64,000 nt of DNA from an uncultured Blautia sp. (GCF_934371575.1 NZ_CAKRNY010000003.1:1-64000); one strand, 5' to 3'; shown: positions 45,939 to 54,366, counted from the first letter of the stretch. Notes: generated by a model from the sequence alone, not told the origin. Numbers and translations: made by a program.

Positions 45939-46158
45939 TCCTTTTCTTTTGCCTCCCTTTTTTATTCTGAACTTATCTTAACGGAGTTAAATTAGGAATA
46001 AAAGGGAATGGCATGGATGACAGGATTTGTGGCGCGAATGAACAGAAGAAAGGGATTTTACATCAAATTAGGAATTGTGAAAATGGGTAATAACCCGAGA
46101 GAAAATAAGAAATGTTTGTAAATGACTATAATATCAGCTTTGTATATTGGCATTTATG

Positions 46159-46201
46159 CCAACGGTGGTGTCTTTCTCCGAGTATGCCACACCACCGTTG
46201 G
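46159..46201 (-). other. Long stem-loop after larE
   Basis: A perfect 13-bp stem CCAACGGTGGTGT (46159-46171) pairs with 46189-46201 around a 17-base loop, six bases past the larE stop. No T-tract follows (CATAAATG), so it may stabilise the 3' end or be an imperfect terminator. Confidence 0.55.
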
Positions 46202-46207
46202 ACAATT

Positions 46208-47032
46208 TTACTTCTTCAGTGTCTCGTTCATACTTCCCATGCGGTATCCCTGAAGATCCATGGTTACGTATGTGAAGCCATATTCTTTAAATGTCTTTAC
46301 AATCTGGTTGCGGTTCTCCAGGACTTTCTGGAGTTCATCTGGCAGTACTTCAATTCGCGCCAGAGTGCCGTGGATACGGACACGCAGCTGATGGAAACCA
46401 AGGTCCAGAAGAAGCTGCTCTGCTTTATCTACCATGCCAAGTTTCTCCTTAGTGATGGTCTCGCCATATACAAAACGGGAAGAAAGACAGGCGAAGGACT
46501 GTTTCTCCCAGGTGGGAAGGCCAAGGTCTTTGGACAGGGCGCGGATGTCTTCTTTATATAATTCGCTGTGACGCAACGGGCTCTTTACCCCAAGCTCTGC
46601 AACCGCCTGCAGACCTGGTCTGTAATCGCCGTTGTCGTCCATGTTGGAGCCTTCTGCCACTGCATTCAGGCCTTCTTTTCTGGCAATGTCCCAGATTTTC
46701 TCAAATAATTCTTTCTTACAGATATAGCAACGGTTGGTTGGATTCTGACAGAAGCCCTCAATTTCCAGTTCCTCGGATTCTACTGTAATGTGGCGGATTC
46801 CCTCCTTTTCACAGAAGGCTTTCGCCTCTTCCAGTTCTCTCTTGGGAAAAGAACAGGACATAGCTGTAATCGCAATACATTTATCGCCCAGTACATCGTG
46901 GGCAGTTTTCAACAGAAATGTGGAATCCACACCGCTAGAAAAAGCTACAGCCACGCTGCCAAGGCTGCGTAAGTATTCTTTCAGGGTTTCATATTTATTC
47001 TGCTGTTCTTTGGTTGCAGTGATTTCACTCAT
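46208..47032 (-). CDS. larE: LarE-type ATP-dependent sulfur transferase
   Basis: This 274-residue PP-loop protein supplies sulfur for the nickel-pincer nucleotide cofactor of lactate racemase. The ATP loop SSGVDST is at 32-38. Cys172 (SFACLSSRF) matches the sulfur-donating cysteine of Lactiplantibacillus LarE. A CYIC pair (Cys102, Cys105) is also present, which together could hold an iron-sulfur cluster as proposed for some LarE proteins. No larA, larB or larC is in the window. The start follows AGGAGGATAATC. The promoter shares a motif with cysK, fitting sulfur control. Confidence 0.87.
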   Translation of the reverse strand: MSEITATKEQQNKYETLKEYLRSLGSVAVAFSSGVDSTFLLKTAHDVLGDKCIAITAMSCSFPKRELEEAKAFCEKEGIRHITVESEELEIEGFCQNPTNRCYICKKELFEKIWDIARKEGLNAVAEGSNMDDNGDYRPGLQAVAELGVKSPLRHSELYKEDIRALSKDLGLPTWEKQSFACLSSRFVYGETITKEKLGMVDKAEQLLLDLGFHQLRVRIHGTLARIEVLPDELQKVLENRNQIVKTFKEYGFTYVTMDLQGYRMGSMNETLKK

Positions 47033-47136
47033 ATGATTATCCTCCTACGGCGGTAAATTTAGTCTCTCCCCAGCTCCATCTTTCCCTTTCAGACAAAAAA
47101 TATCCTTCGTGCAAAGAACTCGGCCGATGTTGATTT

Positions 47137-47166
47137 ATGTTACTACAAAGTACCCTAGTATGTCAA
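47137..47166 (-). promoter_or_regulatory. Promoter of larE
   Basis: TTGACA (47161-47166) and TAACAT (47137-47142) are 18 bases apart. The -35 box is embedded in CCTATTGACATACTAGG, close to the sequence at the cysK promoter. Confidence 0.6.
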
Positions 47167-47187
47167 TAGGATTAGTTGCAGTCAGGT

Positions 47188-48090
47188 TTAAGTATGCCTT
47201 TCCAATGCACGCACTTTTCTGTAAAATGTAGATCTGGAGCCAATCTTCGTCCTTCGCATAGCCTCTTCTACACTAATAAGTCCCGCCTTAAGCTCCTTAT
47301 TCGCTTGATAAAGTACTTTCTCATCTACTTCTATTGGCTTTCTGCCAGTATACTTTCCATTTTTTTTCGCCTGTTCAATGCCCGCTCTTCTCTTTGATGC
47401 ATATTCACGTCTTTCAAGAATTCTCTGAGTTACTGCCACAGAAACCATTGCAGAACGTACCATCATACCAACTAATACATCACTATTCTGACTGACAATA
47501 TCCACACCATTTGTTACTGCTGTAAAAATACTATCTTCAAATCCAGCTGTAGTATCCGCGATTTTTTCCAATGAGTCAACAATAATTTTATCTCCATACT
47601 GCAGACCAGATAATATTCCCGGTCTAAACTCTTCTACAACTTGTGATTCCCGTCTTCTTTCGACAATTAAATTATCATTTGCAGCTCTCATAGTGGTTCT
47701 GAGCAGCCATTCAAAACGATCATAATAGTCCAGACCGACCGATTCAAGGATTTCCCATAAATCCTCCCGGTTCTCAGAGGGCGTTCTTTCCGTAATAAAA
47801 ACTGGTATATAATTCACTCGGTAATAATGGTCCAGCCGAAGCTCCATATCAATTCCCGGAAGGCCCTGAAACACACTTGCCGGAAGTCCGTCAATAATGT
47901 CCCAATACGGAATTATCACATACTGAAAATTCTCTTCATCAAACTCCTGATAATCAATCTGAGCCACACTGATTTTTTCGCCGCTCTTCATAACTGCTTT
48001 AATTATTCCTGAATTTACATAGGAAGGAGTTCCCGTAAGCGGTGTAGTAATTCTGTTTCTTGGCTTCCAGTCTGATCGCACTGCCTGCAT
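47188..48090 (-). CDS. Serine-recombinase-like protein without a catalytic site, novel N-terminal domain
   Basis: This protein is 300 residues long. Residues about 138-300 follow the fold of a Tn3-type resolvase: RPGIL, LQYGDKIIVDSLEKIAD, GVDIVS, RRAGIEQAKKNGKYTGRKP, then a helix-turn-helix. The strand with the catalytic serine is absent, and the arginines of the usual LDRLGR motif are replaced (LEKIAD). Residues 1-130 (GLPGIDMELRLD, PSENREDLWEIL) are a domain I do not recognise. It probably binds DNA without recombining it. The start follows AGGAGGTG, 18 bases after the HipA/CtkA-like kinase gene, so it may be that kinase's antitoxin or repressor. It is certainly co-transcribed. Confidence 0.7.
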   Translation of the reverse strand: MQAVRSDWKPRNRITTPLTGTPSYVNSGIIKAVMKSGEKISVAQIDYQEFDEENFQYVIIPYWDIIDGLPASVFQGLPGIDMELRLDHYYRVNYIPVFITERTPSENREDLWEILESVGLDYYDRFEWLLRTTMRAANDNLIVERRRESQVVEEFRPGILSGLQYGDKIIVDSLEKIADTTAGFEDSIFTAVTNGVDIVSQNSDVLVGMMVRSAMVSVAVTQRILERREYASKRRAGIEQAKKNGKYTGRKPIEVDEKVLYQANKELKAGLISVEEAMRRTKIGSRSTFYRKVRALERHT

Positions 48091-48108
48091 GTTCTCACCT
48101 CCTGCTTT

Positions 48109-48963
48109 TCAATGGTAAACGAATTTATTATATGCATTAAGCAATATTTTTTCATACCTCTGTTCAAGGATTGTTTTATAAAAAAACCTGCGCTTTTCGC
48201 TGATGTTTTCTACTGTGTCAATCAATTTGTTAACTTTCTCTAAATCAATTCTTTCTACTATCCTGGCCAGTGCTTTATTACACTCTTCGAATGCCAGACT
48301 TGATATAATTTCATAATAGGAGCTTTTCTTTCCCATATATTTTACCTGCGATGTTGGAAATTTATAAATGCGCTTATCTATTTCTTCCTGACTTCCCAGA
48401 ACAGCATCTATTTTTTCATCTGAGTTTAACTGGGGAAACAGACTGGAGCCATTGTCAAAAACAGGTGAAAGTCTGTACATATTGTCTTTTTTAATAAATC
48501 CCCAGTTACTTCCATGACGATCAAAATTGGCAATAAAAGCATCTACAATAAACATATCCCAAAACAGGTCAATAGTCTGATGAACATCTGTAAGCTTTAC
48601 ATTAGCCTGCAATATCCCAATAATATCTTCATAAGAATACTGGTACTTTTCTTTGTCTTGTTCCAATGAACTGTCTCCCACGCCATTAAATGGTACAAAT
48701 ATTTCATCTTCCCCAAGGAAATCCTGTATTACTACAACGTTCTCGCCTTTATATATTCCCAGAAATGTTTCCTGTGTTTCGATTCCAAGCAAACTAAAAA
48801 TATGACTTCCAAGATATTCTGATACATGATTAAAACGCAAACCCTCTCTGGAATTTTTTTGAAACTTAACAAGATATGGTTTTTCATTTATAAGAATGGA
48901 TTTTTTTCTTTCTGCACCAGAATAAAATCTATTTCCATCTGGATATTTCGAATAATCCTTCAT
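48109..48963 (-). CDS. HipA/CtkA-like serine/threonine kinase
   Basis: This 284-residue protein matches the compact HipA C-terminal fold (CtkA/HipT size) and lacks the N-terminal subdomain of full HipA. Recognisable sites are Lys33 (YLVKFQ, ATP), catalytic Asp148 and Asn153 (NFDRHGSNW), and metal-binding Asp170 (VFDNGSS). HipA kinases phosphorylate translation components and cause growth arrest or persistence; CtkA is a Helicobacter effector kinase. No hipB-type gene is next to it; the partner is the pseudo-recombinase 18 bases downstream. The promoter is full consensus (TTGACA-18-TATAAT). The start is 48961-48963 after GGGGTGA. Confidence 0.82.
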   Translation of the reverse strand: MKDYSKYPDGNRFYSGAERKKSILINEKPYLVKFQKNSREGLRFNHVSEYLGSHIFSLLGIETQETFLGIYKGENVVVIQDFLGEDEIFVPFNGVGDSSLEQDKEKYQYSYEDIIGILQANVKLTDVHQTIDLFWDMFIVDAFIANFDRHGSNWGFIKKDNMYRLSPVFDNGSSLFPQLNSDEKIDAVLGSQEEIDKRIYKFPTSQVKYMGKKSSYYEIISSLAFEECNKALARIVERIDLEKVNKLIDTVENISEKRRFFYKTILEQRYEKILLNAYNKFVYH

Positions 48964-48982
48964 GTATTATCACCCCAAATTT

Positions 48983-49012
48983 ATTATATAAGCATCCTCC
49001 TTGTAGTGTCAA
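48983..49012 (-). promoter_or_regulatory. Consensus promoter of the kinase/pseudo-recombinase pair
   Basis: A perfect TTGACA (49007-49012) and perfect TATAAT (48983-48988) are 18 bases apart, leaving a leader of only about 15 bases. CCTATTGACA recurs at the larE and cysK promoters. Such strength for a kinase of this family implies repression. Confidence 0.75.
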
Positions 49013-49080
49013 TAGGTTCTTTATTTGTTTTGATACTCATATAGTAAATAACGTTACACCAGAAAGTAAATCTGAAATCA

Positions 49081-49134
49081 AAAAAGGACTGCCACTTCCA
49101 ACATGCATCTTTCGCATATCAGACACGACAGTCC
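49081..49134 (-). terminator. Terminator between cysK and the kinase operon
   Basis: GGACTG (49086-49091) pairs with CAGTCC (49129-49134) beneath a longer imperfect stem, followed by TTTTTTG on the minus strand. Confidence 0.65.
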
Positions 49135-49166
49135 CTCACTGGCATCACGCCACTTCATTATTTACA

Positions 49167-49333
49167 GCTAGTACAGCATACAAAAATTAACTGGACTAAT
49201 AACGCAGAATGAATTTTCATTCTGCAAAGAAGAAAAACGCAGGCGTAGCGGGCTACGTCAAGTTTTTCTGATGTCGCAGATGGAAATTCAGGCAAGTTAT
49301 GTGGTACAGTTATTTGCAGTATGATGTACTAGC
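49167..49333. mobile_element. 167-bp hairpin-rich inverted-repeat element (MITE-like)
   Basis: The ends GCTAGTACAGCATAC (49167-49181) and its complement (49319-49333) match at 14 of 15 bases, and similarity continues about 15 bases inward. Inside are a 10-bp hairpin (GCAGAATGAA near 49205) and a second one with arms AGAAAAAC/GTTTTTCT around CGTAG/CTACG. There is no coding capacity. This is the structure of a non-autonomous miniature element or an extragenic palindromic repeat. It sits 11 bases after the cysK stop and may also act as its 3' end. Confidence 0.6.
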
Positions 49334-49344
49334 CATAACCTCTA

Positions 49345-50274
49345 TTACTCGGTAAACAGTGGTGTAGAATAATATCTGTCACCAGTATCCGGAAGAAGGG
49401 CTACGATCACTTTACCCTTGTTCTCAGGCTTCTTCGCATACTCAATTGCAGCGCTTAATGCAGCACCGGAAGAGATTCCAACCAGGATTCCTTCTTTGTG
49501 TGCAAGAAGCTTCGCTGTAGCAAATGCCTCATCAGCCTCTGCTTTATAAATCTCATCATAAACCTTGGTATTCAGAACATCCGGAACAAAACCAGCGCCG
49601 ATTCCCTGGATCTTGTGCGGGCCTGCTTTTCCCTCAGATAATACCGGAGAGGTAGATGGCTCAAGTGCTACAATCTTCACATCCGGGTTCTGCTCTTTCA
49701 GATACTCACCTGTTCCGGTAAGAGTTCCGCCTGTACCAACACCTGCGATGAAAATATCAACCTTGCCTTCGGTGTCCTTCCAGATCTCCGGACCTGTAGT
49801 AGCCTTGTGTACTGCCGGGTTCGCCGGGTTCACAAACTGTCCCGGGATAAAGCTGTTCGGGATCTCTGCTGCAAGCTCACTTGCCTTGGCAATAGCGCCC
49901 TTCATTCCCTTGGTTCCATCGGTAAGAACCAGTTCTGCGCCGTATGCTTTCAGAATGTTTCTGCGCTCAACACTCATAGTCTCTGGCATGGTAAGGATGA
50001 TTCTGTATCCCTTAGAAGCTGCGATAGATGCAAGACCGATTCCGGTATTTCCAGAAGTTGGCTCGATGATTACGGAACCTTCCTTTAGGATTCCTTTCTG
50101 CTCTGCGTCCTCAATCATAGCTTTGGCGATTCTGTCCTTAACGCTTCCTGCCGGGTTAAAGTATTCCAGCTTCACAAGAACGGTAGCTTCCAGTCCAAGC
50201 TCCTTCTCAATATTTGTAACCTCTACAAGTGGGGTATTTCCAATTAATCCAAGTGTTCCCTTATAGTATGCCAT
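49345..50274 (-). CDS. cysK: Cysteine synthase A (O-acetylserine sulfhydrylase)
   Basis: This 309-residue pyridoxal-phosphate enzyme makes cysteine from O-acetylserine and sulfide (EC 2.5.1.47). The PLP lysine lies in GSVKDRIA, the substrate loop is [10 protein letters not shown], and the phosphate-binding loop is [10 protein letters not shown]. The length is normal. ATG 50272-50274 has AAAGG seven bases upstream; the ATG six bases earlier is too close to it. The gene has its own TTGACA-17-TATTAT promoter and a leader of about 150 bases. The -35 surroundings resemble those of larE. Confidence 0.93.
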   Translation of the reverse strand: MAYYKGTLGLIGNTPLVEVTNIEKELGLEATVLVKLEYFNPAGSVKDRIAKAMIEDAEQKGILKEGSVIIEPTSGNTGIGLASIAASKGYRIILTMPETMSVERRNILKAYGAELVLTDGTKGMKGAIAKASELAAEIPNSFIPGQFVNPANPAVHKATTGPEIWKDTEGKVDIFIAGVGTGGTLTGTGEYLKEQNPDVKIVALEPSTSPVLSEGKAGPHKIQGIGAGFVPDVLNTKVYDEIYKAEADEAFATAKLLAHKEGILVGISSGAALSAAIEYAKKPENKGKVIVALLPDTGDRYYSTPLFTE

Positions 50275-50436
50275 ATCCATTCCTTTCCCGGCGCTTCTGA
50301 CCGCTTCAAATTTATTGACGGTGATGTCGCTATATTACTGGGGTTCAACCAGAACTGCGACTCCGCCTGTTTACTTCTGCAAAATCAATTGTCCTTATTT
50401 CTTATTGATTTACTTGGTTATTTATTTGTTAAATGG

Positions 50437-50465
50437 ATAATACCACTATTAACCCACTATGTCAA
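50437..50465 (-). promoter_or_regulatory. cysK: Promoter and long leader of cysK
   Basis: TTGACA (50460-50465) and TATTAT (50437-50442) are separated by 17 bases. The roughly 150-base leader contains the pairing elements GTCGC/GCGAC and CTGG/CCAG near 50327-50370, a possible folded leader. I could not match it to a known riboswitch or T-box. Confidence 0.65.
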
Positions 50466-50479
50466 TAGGTTTTCAGGAT

Positions 50480-50701
50480 TTATTTTTCATCCTCCACAAT
50501 CTCACATACAATCTCATATGCATCCTCCAATGCATCCAGAGCCTCAGTCAGTGTATCAAGTTTTCTGTCATCCACTCCATCATCTTCATACTCCTGGATC
50601 AGCTCGGAAAACTGGTTCTTCAGCTCTTCCATGTAATCTGCCACCTGCTCTAATTTTTCCTCTTTCTCAAGTACAGATGATAAATCAATGATTTTTCCCA
50701 T
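50480..50701 (-). CDS. Small acidic helical protein of unknown function
   Basis: This 73-residue protein is predicted to be helical throughout and strongly acidic (EEKLEQVADYMEELKNQF, LTEALDALEDAYEI), likely a short coiled coil. I do not recognise a family. The ATG at 50699-50701 follows AAGGAGAAAA. It lies 63 bases downstream of the HD hydrolase on the same strand, and its stop is about 15 bases before the cysK -35 box. Confidence 0.7.
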   Translation of the reverse strand: MGKIIDLSSVLEKEEKLEQVADYMEELKNQFSELIQEYEDDGVDDRKLDTLTEALDALEDAYEIVCEIVEDEK

Positions 50702-50764
50702 AATATAATTTTCTCCTTTTTCTGCATTCTGCCATGTCACTATATTTTCTTTGAGCGTGTTTAA

Positions 50765-51310
50765 TCAACTTGTCTGCTCATTATATAATTCTTTAAATAG
50801 TTCCAGATATTCCTGTTCCACCTCTGCAAACGGCCGCACTGTATAATCCAGTTCAAAATGCAGTTTCGGAGCCTCCCCCGACTGTTTGTCTTCCAGAAGA
50901 ACCTCTAAATCATACCAAAGAAGGTCATCATCAATTTCTTTCAATCGCCGGCCTTCTTCGTCTGTCAGACCGCTTCCCAAAAACTTCTCATAAATCACCT
51001 GCAAAAGCTGATCTTCTACTTCCCTGTACCGTGGCATCTCCTGCTTCAGCGGACGCGGCACATCTGACATATAACATTCACTTGCATCATGCAAAAGGCA
51101 TGCCAATGCCTGACGCCTGGAATAGCCTCGCCCCAGCGCCTCCTTTGCGCAGCAAATACAATGCTCCCCAACAGACCAGAAAGAACTTACATGCCCATTT
51201 CCCCGACAGATCAGCGGCAGCGCATGCGCAATGTCCAGAATATCAATTTTCTCTGCTTCCGGATGCACCGGATCAAAATGTTTTCTCGTGTATGTGGTTA
51301 TGTAACTCAT
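50765..51310 (-). CDS. HD-domain phosphohydrolase
   Basis: This 181-residue protein of the HD superfamily, YfbR/YwpQ-like, has metal ligands in GEHC, LLHDASE and a later aspartate (EIDDDLLWYD), giving the H...HD...D signature. Relatives hydrolyse deoxynucleoside monophosphates or other nucleotides, which is a possible but untested activity. The ATG follows AAAGGAGG. It is 90 bases downstream of the methyltransferase gene and may belong to the same transcript. Confidence 0.8.
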   Translation of the reverse strand: MSYITTYTRKHFDPVHPEAEKIDILDIAHALPLICRGNGHVSSFWSVGEHCICCAKEALGRGYSRRQALACLLHDASECYMSDVPRPLKQEMPRYREVEDQLLQVIYEKFLGSGLTDEEGRRLKEIDDDLLWYDLEVLLEDKQSGEAPKLHFELDYTVRPFAEVEQEYLELFKELYNEQTS

Positions 51311-51399
51311 AGGACGCCTCCTTTGTTGCCTTGGGAAACCCTGCTGTTCCCCAGTTCTTCATTAATATTTTTTACAGCACATCTGCTACTTTTCCCGTT

Positions 51400-51999
51400 C
51401 TAAATATTGACCTTAAAAATCACAATCCTCTCCCGCGGATTTTCCCCATCGAACAGATCACGGCAATCGATTTCATCTACGAACATTAATTCATCCACTG
51501 TCATAAGATAGGAAATATATTCGTCCTGAGGATAATAGAAAAACAGCAGCATTTCCCGGGGCTTCTCATAGCAGGAGGCGTTCACCGCAGCGATCACTTT
51601 CCTGAGGATCTCAATGGAAAACGGGTTGAAGAAAAAGACGCGGTCCACTTCCGTAGGAACCTGATAATGCTCCGCGTTTTCCAGCAAAAATGTGGTGCGC
51701 TCACCGGAAATCCCACTGTTTTTATTCTCACAGGCGGTTGCAAAAATCCTGTCATCATATTCAATTCCAATAGCATGACAGCGTGTCTGATACGCCATAA
51801 AAAGCTCCACTCTGCCTTTGCCGCAGCCGTAATCCAGAAGTACATTCTTCTTGCGGATATATCCGCTGTTCGCCAGGCGCTCCAACACGGAATAGGGCGT
51901 CGGCTCGTAAGGATAACGGTACTGATCCGACCGGGAATCATCCCGGCCGGTGGTCCTGATTTTCAGAAGTTTATCCCATCTGGTTTCACTTGTATTCAT
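51400..51999 (-). CDS. Class I SAM-dependent methyltransferase
   Basis: This protein of about 199 residues has SAM motif I LLDYGCGKGRV near residue 55, an acidic residue ending strand 2 (IGIEYDD), and FFFNPFS at the motif IV position, where N-P-F recalls N-methyltransferases. The substrate is unknown. I start it at ATG 51997-51999, one base after the peptidase stop; a longer frame to 52035 would overlap the peptidase by 35 bases. Neither start has a strong ribosome site, as expected if translation is coupled. Confidence 0.75.
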   Translation of the reverse strand: MNTSETRWDKLLKIRTTGRDDSRSDQYRYPYEPTPYSVLERLANSGYIRKKNVLLDYGCGKGRVELFMAYQTRCHAIGIEYDDRIFATACENKNSGISGERTTFLLENAEHYQVPTEVDRVFFFNPFSIEILRKVIAAVNASCYEKPREMLLFFYYPQDEYISYLMTVDELMFVDEIDCRDLFDGENPRERIVIFKVNI

Positions 52000-52000
52000 C

Positions 52001-53224
52001 CTACTGCTCTTTTCTTTTTCTTGCAAGATACTCATCCAGTTCTTTCTTTATTTTCTCCGGAATCTCCCTTGCAACCGGACACACTGCTGCATTTGCAAAA
52101 CGTTCTGTAAACTTCACCAGAAAATCAATATCCCACTGAAGCTGCTCCATGGACATAACATCCTTCACATCGTAACGGCAATGGATTGGTGCCACATTGG
52201 AGCTGGCAATCCTGGCAAAAGAGAGAGACGGAATCCCGCTGTCTGCAAAAGGTGTAGAATCACTGGAATATACTCCGGTCTTTGCCTCAATTGGAAAACC
52301 GATTTCTGCTGCCATGTAAGAAATATAATGTGCCAGCTTATCCTCTGCGGAAACACAGGAGATAAATTTACCCATGTAAGTTCCAATCATATCCAGATTA
52401 ATGTTCAGAACTATTTTGTCCAGTTCCTCTTTATGCTCCTTCACATATGCCTTAGAGCCCAGAAGCCCTCTCTCCTCACTTCCACAGAATACGAAACGAA
52501 GACTATAGTTCAGTTCTTTTCCCTTCAGCTGTTCCATAATTCCAAGCAAGCCTGCACAGCCACTCATATTGTCATAAGCGCCGTGAGATAAAGAAGTGGA
52601 ATCGTAATGGGCACTAAGCACAATGAACTCGTCCCGTTTGCCCGGAAGCTCTGCAATTACATTGTGGGACTCCCCGTCGTACTCTTTCTGGAAAATCTCC
52701 AGACGAATGTTCTTCACCTTATTTTTCACCAGCTCCACAGCCTGGCTGGAATGGATCATGGCGCAAAAAACTTTCCGTTCTTCCCCTACAACGGCCTCGC
52801 GCAGATCGCGCTGGTCAATATCTGTATTTGGATAATACATATTTCCGTACTGGAAAAGAATTCCCTTTGCTCCTGCTTTCATCAGGTCTTGGTAAGCAAA
52901 AAATCCAACTCCCTGAGTGTCCATCAGTACAATCTTATCTTTTGCACCTGCTATGGAAACAGGATCAGTTCCCGGCATATAGTAAAGCTCTCCTTCTACG
53001 CTGCCGCTGCCACAGCAGTTAAACGCCTTACAGGTGATTTCCTTCCCATCTGCAAACAAATGCGCAGATTCAATCTCTCCCATAGCAACCCGAAAAGCCT
53101 CCAGATGAGCTGGTACGCCCAGTTCCTCACACTGTGCTTTCAGAAACTCTGCAACCTGCAGTTCCTCCTTCGTGCCACTAGCGTGGACAAAATCGGTGGA
53201 TTCGAAAATATTTGATAAATTCAT
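52001..53224 (-). CDS. M28-family zinc aminopeptidase
   Basis: This 407-residue metallopeptidase has zinc ligands in SAHYDS (His/Asp), DNMSG (bridging Asp), SEERGLLGS (catalytic Glu pair) and NLDMIG. A PA-like insert (about 90-185) precedes the catalytic core, as in aminopeptidase Y/S types. No signal peptide is present, so it likely trims peptides in the cytoplasm. The ATG at 53222-53224 follows AAGGAGAAAA. It begins 44 bases after the HigA-type gene. Confidence 0.83.
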   Translation of the reverse strand: MNLSNIFESTDFVHASGTKEELQVAEFLKAQCEELGVPAHLEAFRVAMGEIESAHLFADGKEITCKAFNCCGSGSVEGELYYMPGTDPVSIAGAKDKIVLMDTQGVGFFAYQDLMKAGAKGILFQYGNMYYPNTDIDQRDLREAVVGEERKVFCAMIHSSQAVELVKNKVKNIRLEIFQKEYDGESHNVIAELPGKRDEFIVLSAHYDSTSLSHGAYDNMSGCAGLLGIMEQLKGKELNYSLRFVFCGSEERGLLGSKAYVKEHKEELDKIVLNINLDMIGTYMGKFISCVSAEDKLAHYISYMAAEIGFPIEAKTGVYSSDSTPFADSGIPSLSFARIASSNVAPIHCRYDVKDVMSMEQLQWDIDFLVKFTERFANAAVCPVAREIPEKIKKELDEYLARKRKEQ

Positions 53225-53268
53225 GATGGTTTTCTCCTTTGTGAATGTGTTATATACGTTTATATTTC

Positions 53269-54366
53269 TTACTCCGCCCACTTATACCTCAATTTATATC
53301 TGCTGAAGCATTTATAATCCAAATACTTTTCTTTCTGCAAACGTCCAATCACCATATAGGGCATTACTTTTTGTGATTCAGCAAATTTCTTAATCGCTTC
53401 AATACTATAGTCATGCCCATTAACAAATTCTGTGTATTTATCTTTATCTATAATTTTATCTCTCGCAAATAAATCAGCAGCAGCTTCCTTCTCTTCATCA
53501 GACCCATCATCCACAAATTTATTCGTCTTTCCGATATCTCCATTCACAATATGACCTAATTCATGGAATAAGGAAAACCAGAATATATCTGCATATGCAC
53601 CTCTTATCGTAAGCACCATCTGATATGTTTTATCTCTCTTTTGATTTATATACCCTTGAACCGGAGCTCCCCGAAAATTTTTTACAACCGAAAAATCAAT
53701 GCCATAACAAGCCATTGTTTCCTTTAATTCTTTTTGGATATTTGCGTTTAGATTTCGCATGATGCTTTTAATCTCATTTATCAGCTGATCAATTTGTAAA
53801 ACATCGAATTGAGGATAAATTCTCTGGCTGTCTGCTGTATTCTGACACATTATGATCCAAGCACCTAACACATATGAATCAACTGCATTATTTGCCATTC
53901 TAAATGCCCCGTTTGGCACAATATCTTTTAAACATGCAAGATTACTAATCTGTAATTCTTTTCGCAAAGATAATATTGATTCATCCTTTTTTTCACCTAT
54001 GGGAAGTCTTCCTTTTTGGCGAAGATATTTCACAATATCTTTTAAAGATTCTCTCGCACTCCGTTCTTCTTCTGTAATGCTTTGTTCTTTATTAAACTCC
54101 AACAATTCGGCATCGTAATTAGCCTGCAAATTAAGCCAAAAGGATTTTGGAACTCCCAACGCATATTCTAAATTAAAAGCAAAATTTGCAGAAATATCTT
54201 TTTTTCCTGCGATAACATTGCTCACATATGCAGTTGAAACCCCAGTTCTGGCTGCTAATTCGGCCTGTGTAATTCCACGATCTTCTAAAACATCTGCAAT
54301 TGTTTCCCCGGGATGTATTATCAATTCACGGGATATACCAATTTTCTTTACTGCCATGGTAATCAC
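53269..54366 (-). CDS. higA: HigA-type antitoxin fused to ImmA/IrrE metallopeptidase domain
   Basis: This 365-residue protein has an Xre/HigA helix-turn-helix at about 30-58 (TQAELAARTGVSTAYVSNV) and a C-terminal ImmA/IrrE zinc peptidase domain with HELGH at 268-272. Such fusions are annotated as HigA antitoxins. The peptidase part could cleave the repressor or a partner in response to stress. A GTG start at 54364-54366 is favoured by GGAGG six bases upstream; ATG at 54357 is the alternative. It overlaps higB by 41 bases, with toxin first, the order typical of higBA. Confidence 0.82.
   Translation of the reverse strand: MITMAVKKIGISRELIIHPGETIADVLEDRGITQAELAARTGVSTAYVSNVIAGKKDISANFAFNLEYALGVPKSFWLNLQANYDAELLEFNKEQSITEEERSARESLKDIVKYLRQKGRLPIGEKKDESILSLRKELQISNLACLKDIVPNGAFRMANNAVDSYVLGAWIIMCQNTADSQRIYPQFDVLQIDQLINEIKSIMRNLNANIQKELKETMACYGIDFSVVKNFRGAPVQGYINQKRDKTYQMVLTIRGAYADIFWFSLFHELGHIVNGDIGKTNKFVDDGSDEEKEAAADLFARDKIIDKDKYTEFVNGHDYSIEAIKKFAESQKVMPYMVIGRLQKEKYLDYKCFSRYKLRYKWAE

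Noticed and set aside
46159..46201. Standard rho-independent terminator for larE
   Set aside because: The stem is strong but no T-tract follows on either strand, so it is listed only as a stem-loop.
47188..48090. Active site-specific recombinase of a mobile element
   Set aside because: The catalytic serine segment and arginine motif are missing, so it cannot be called an integrase or resolvase; no attachment sites were seen.
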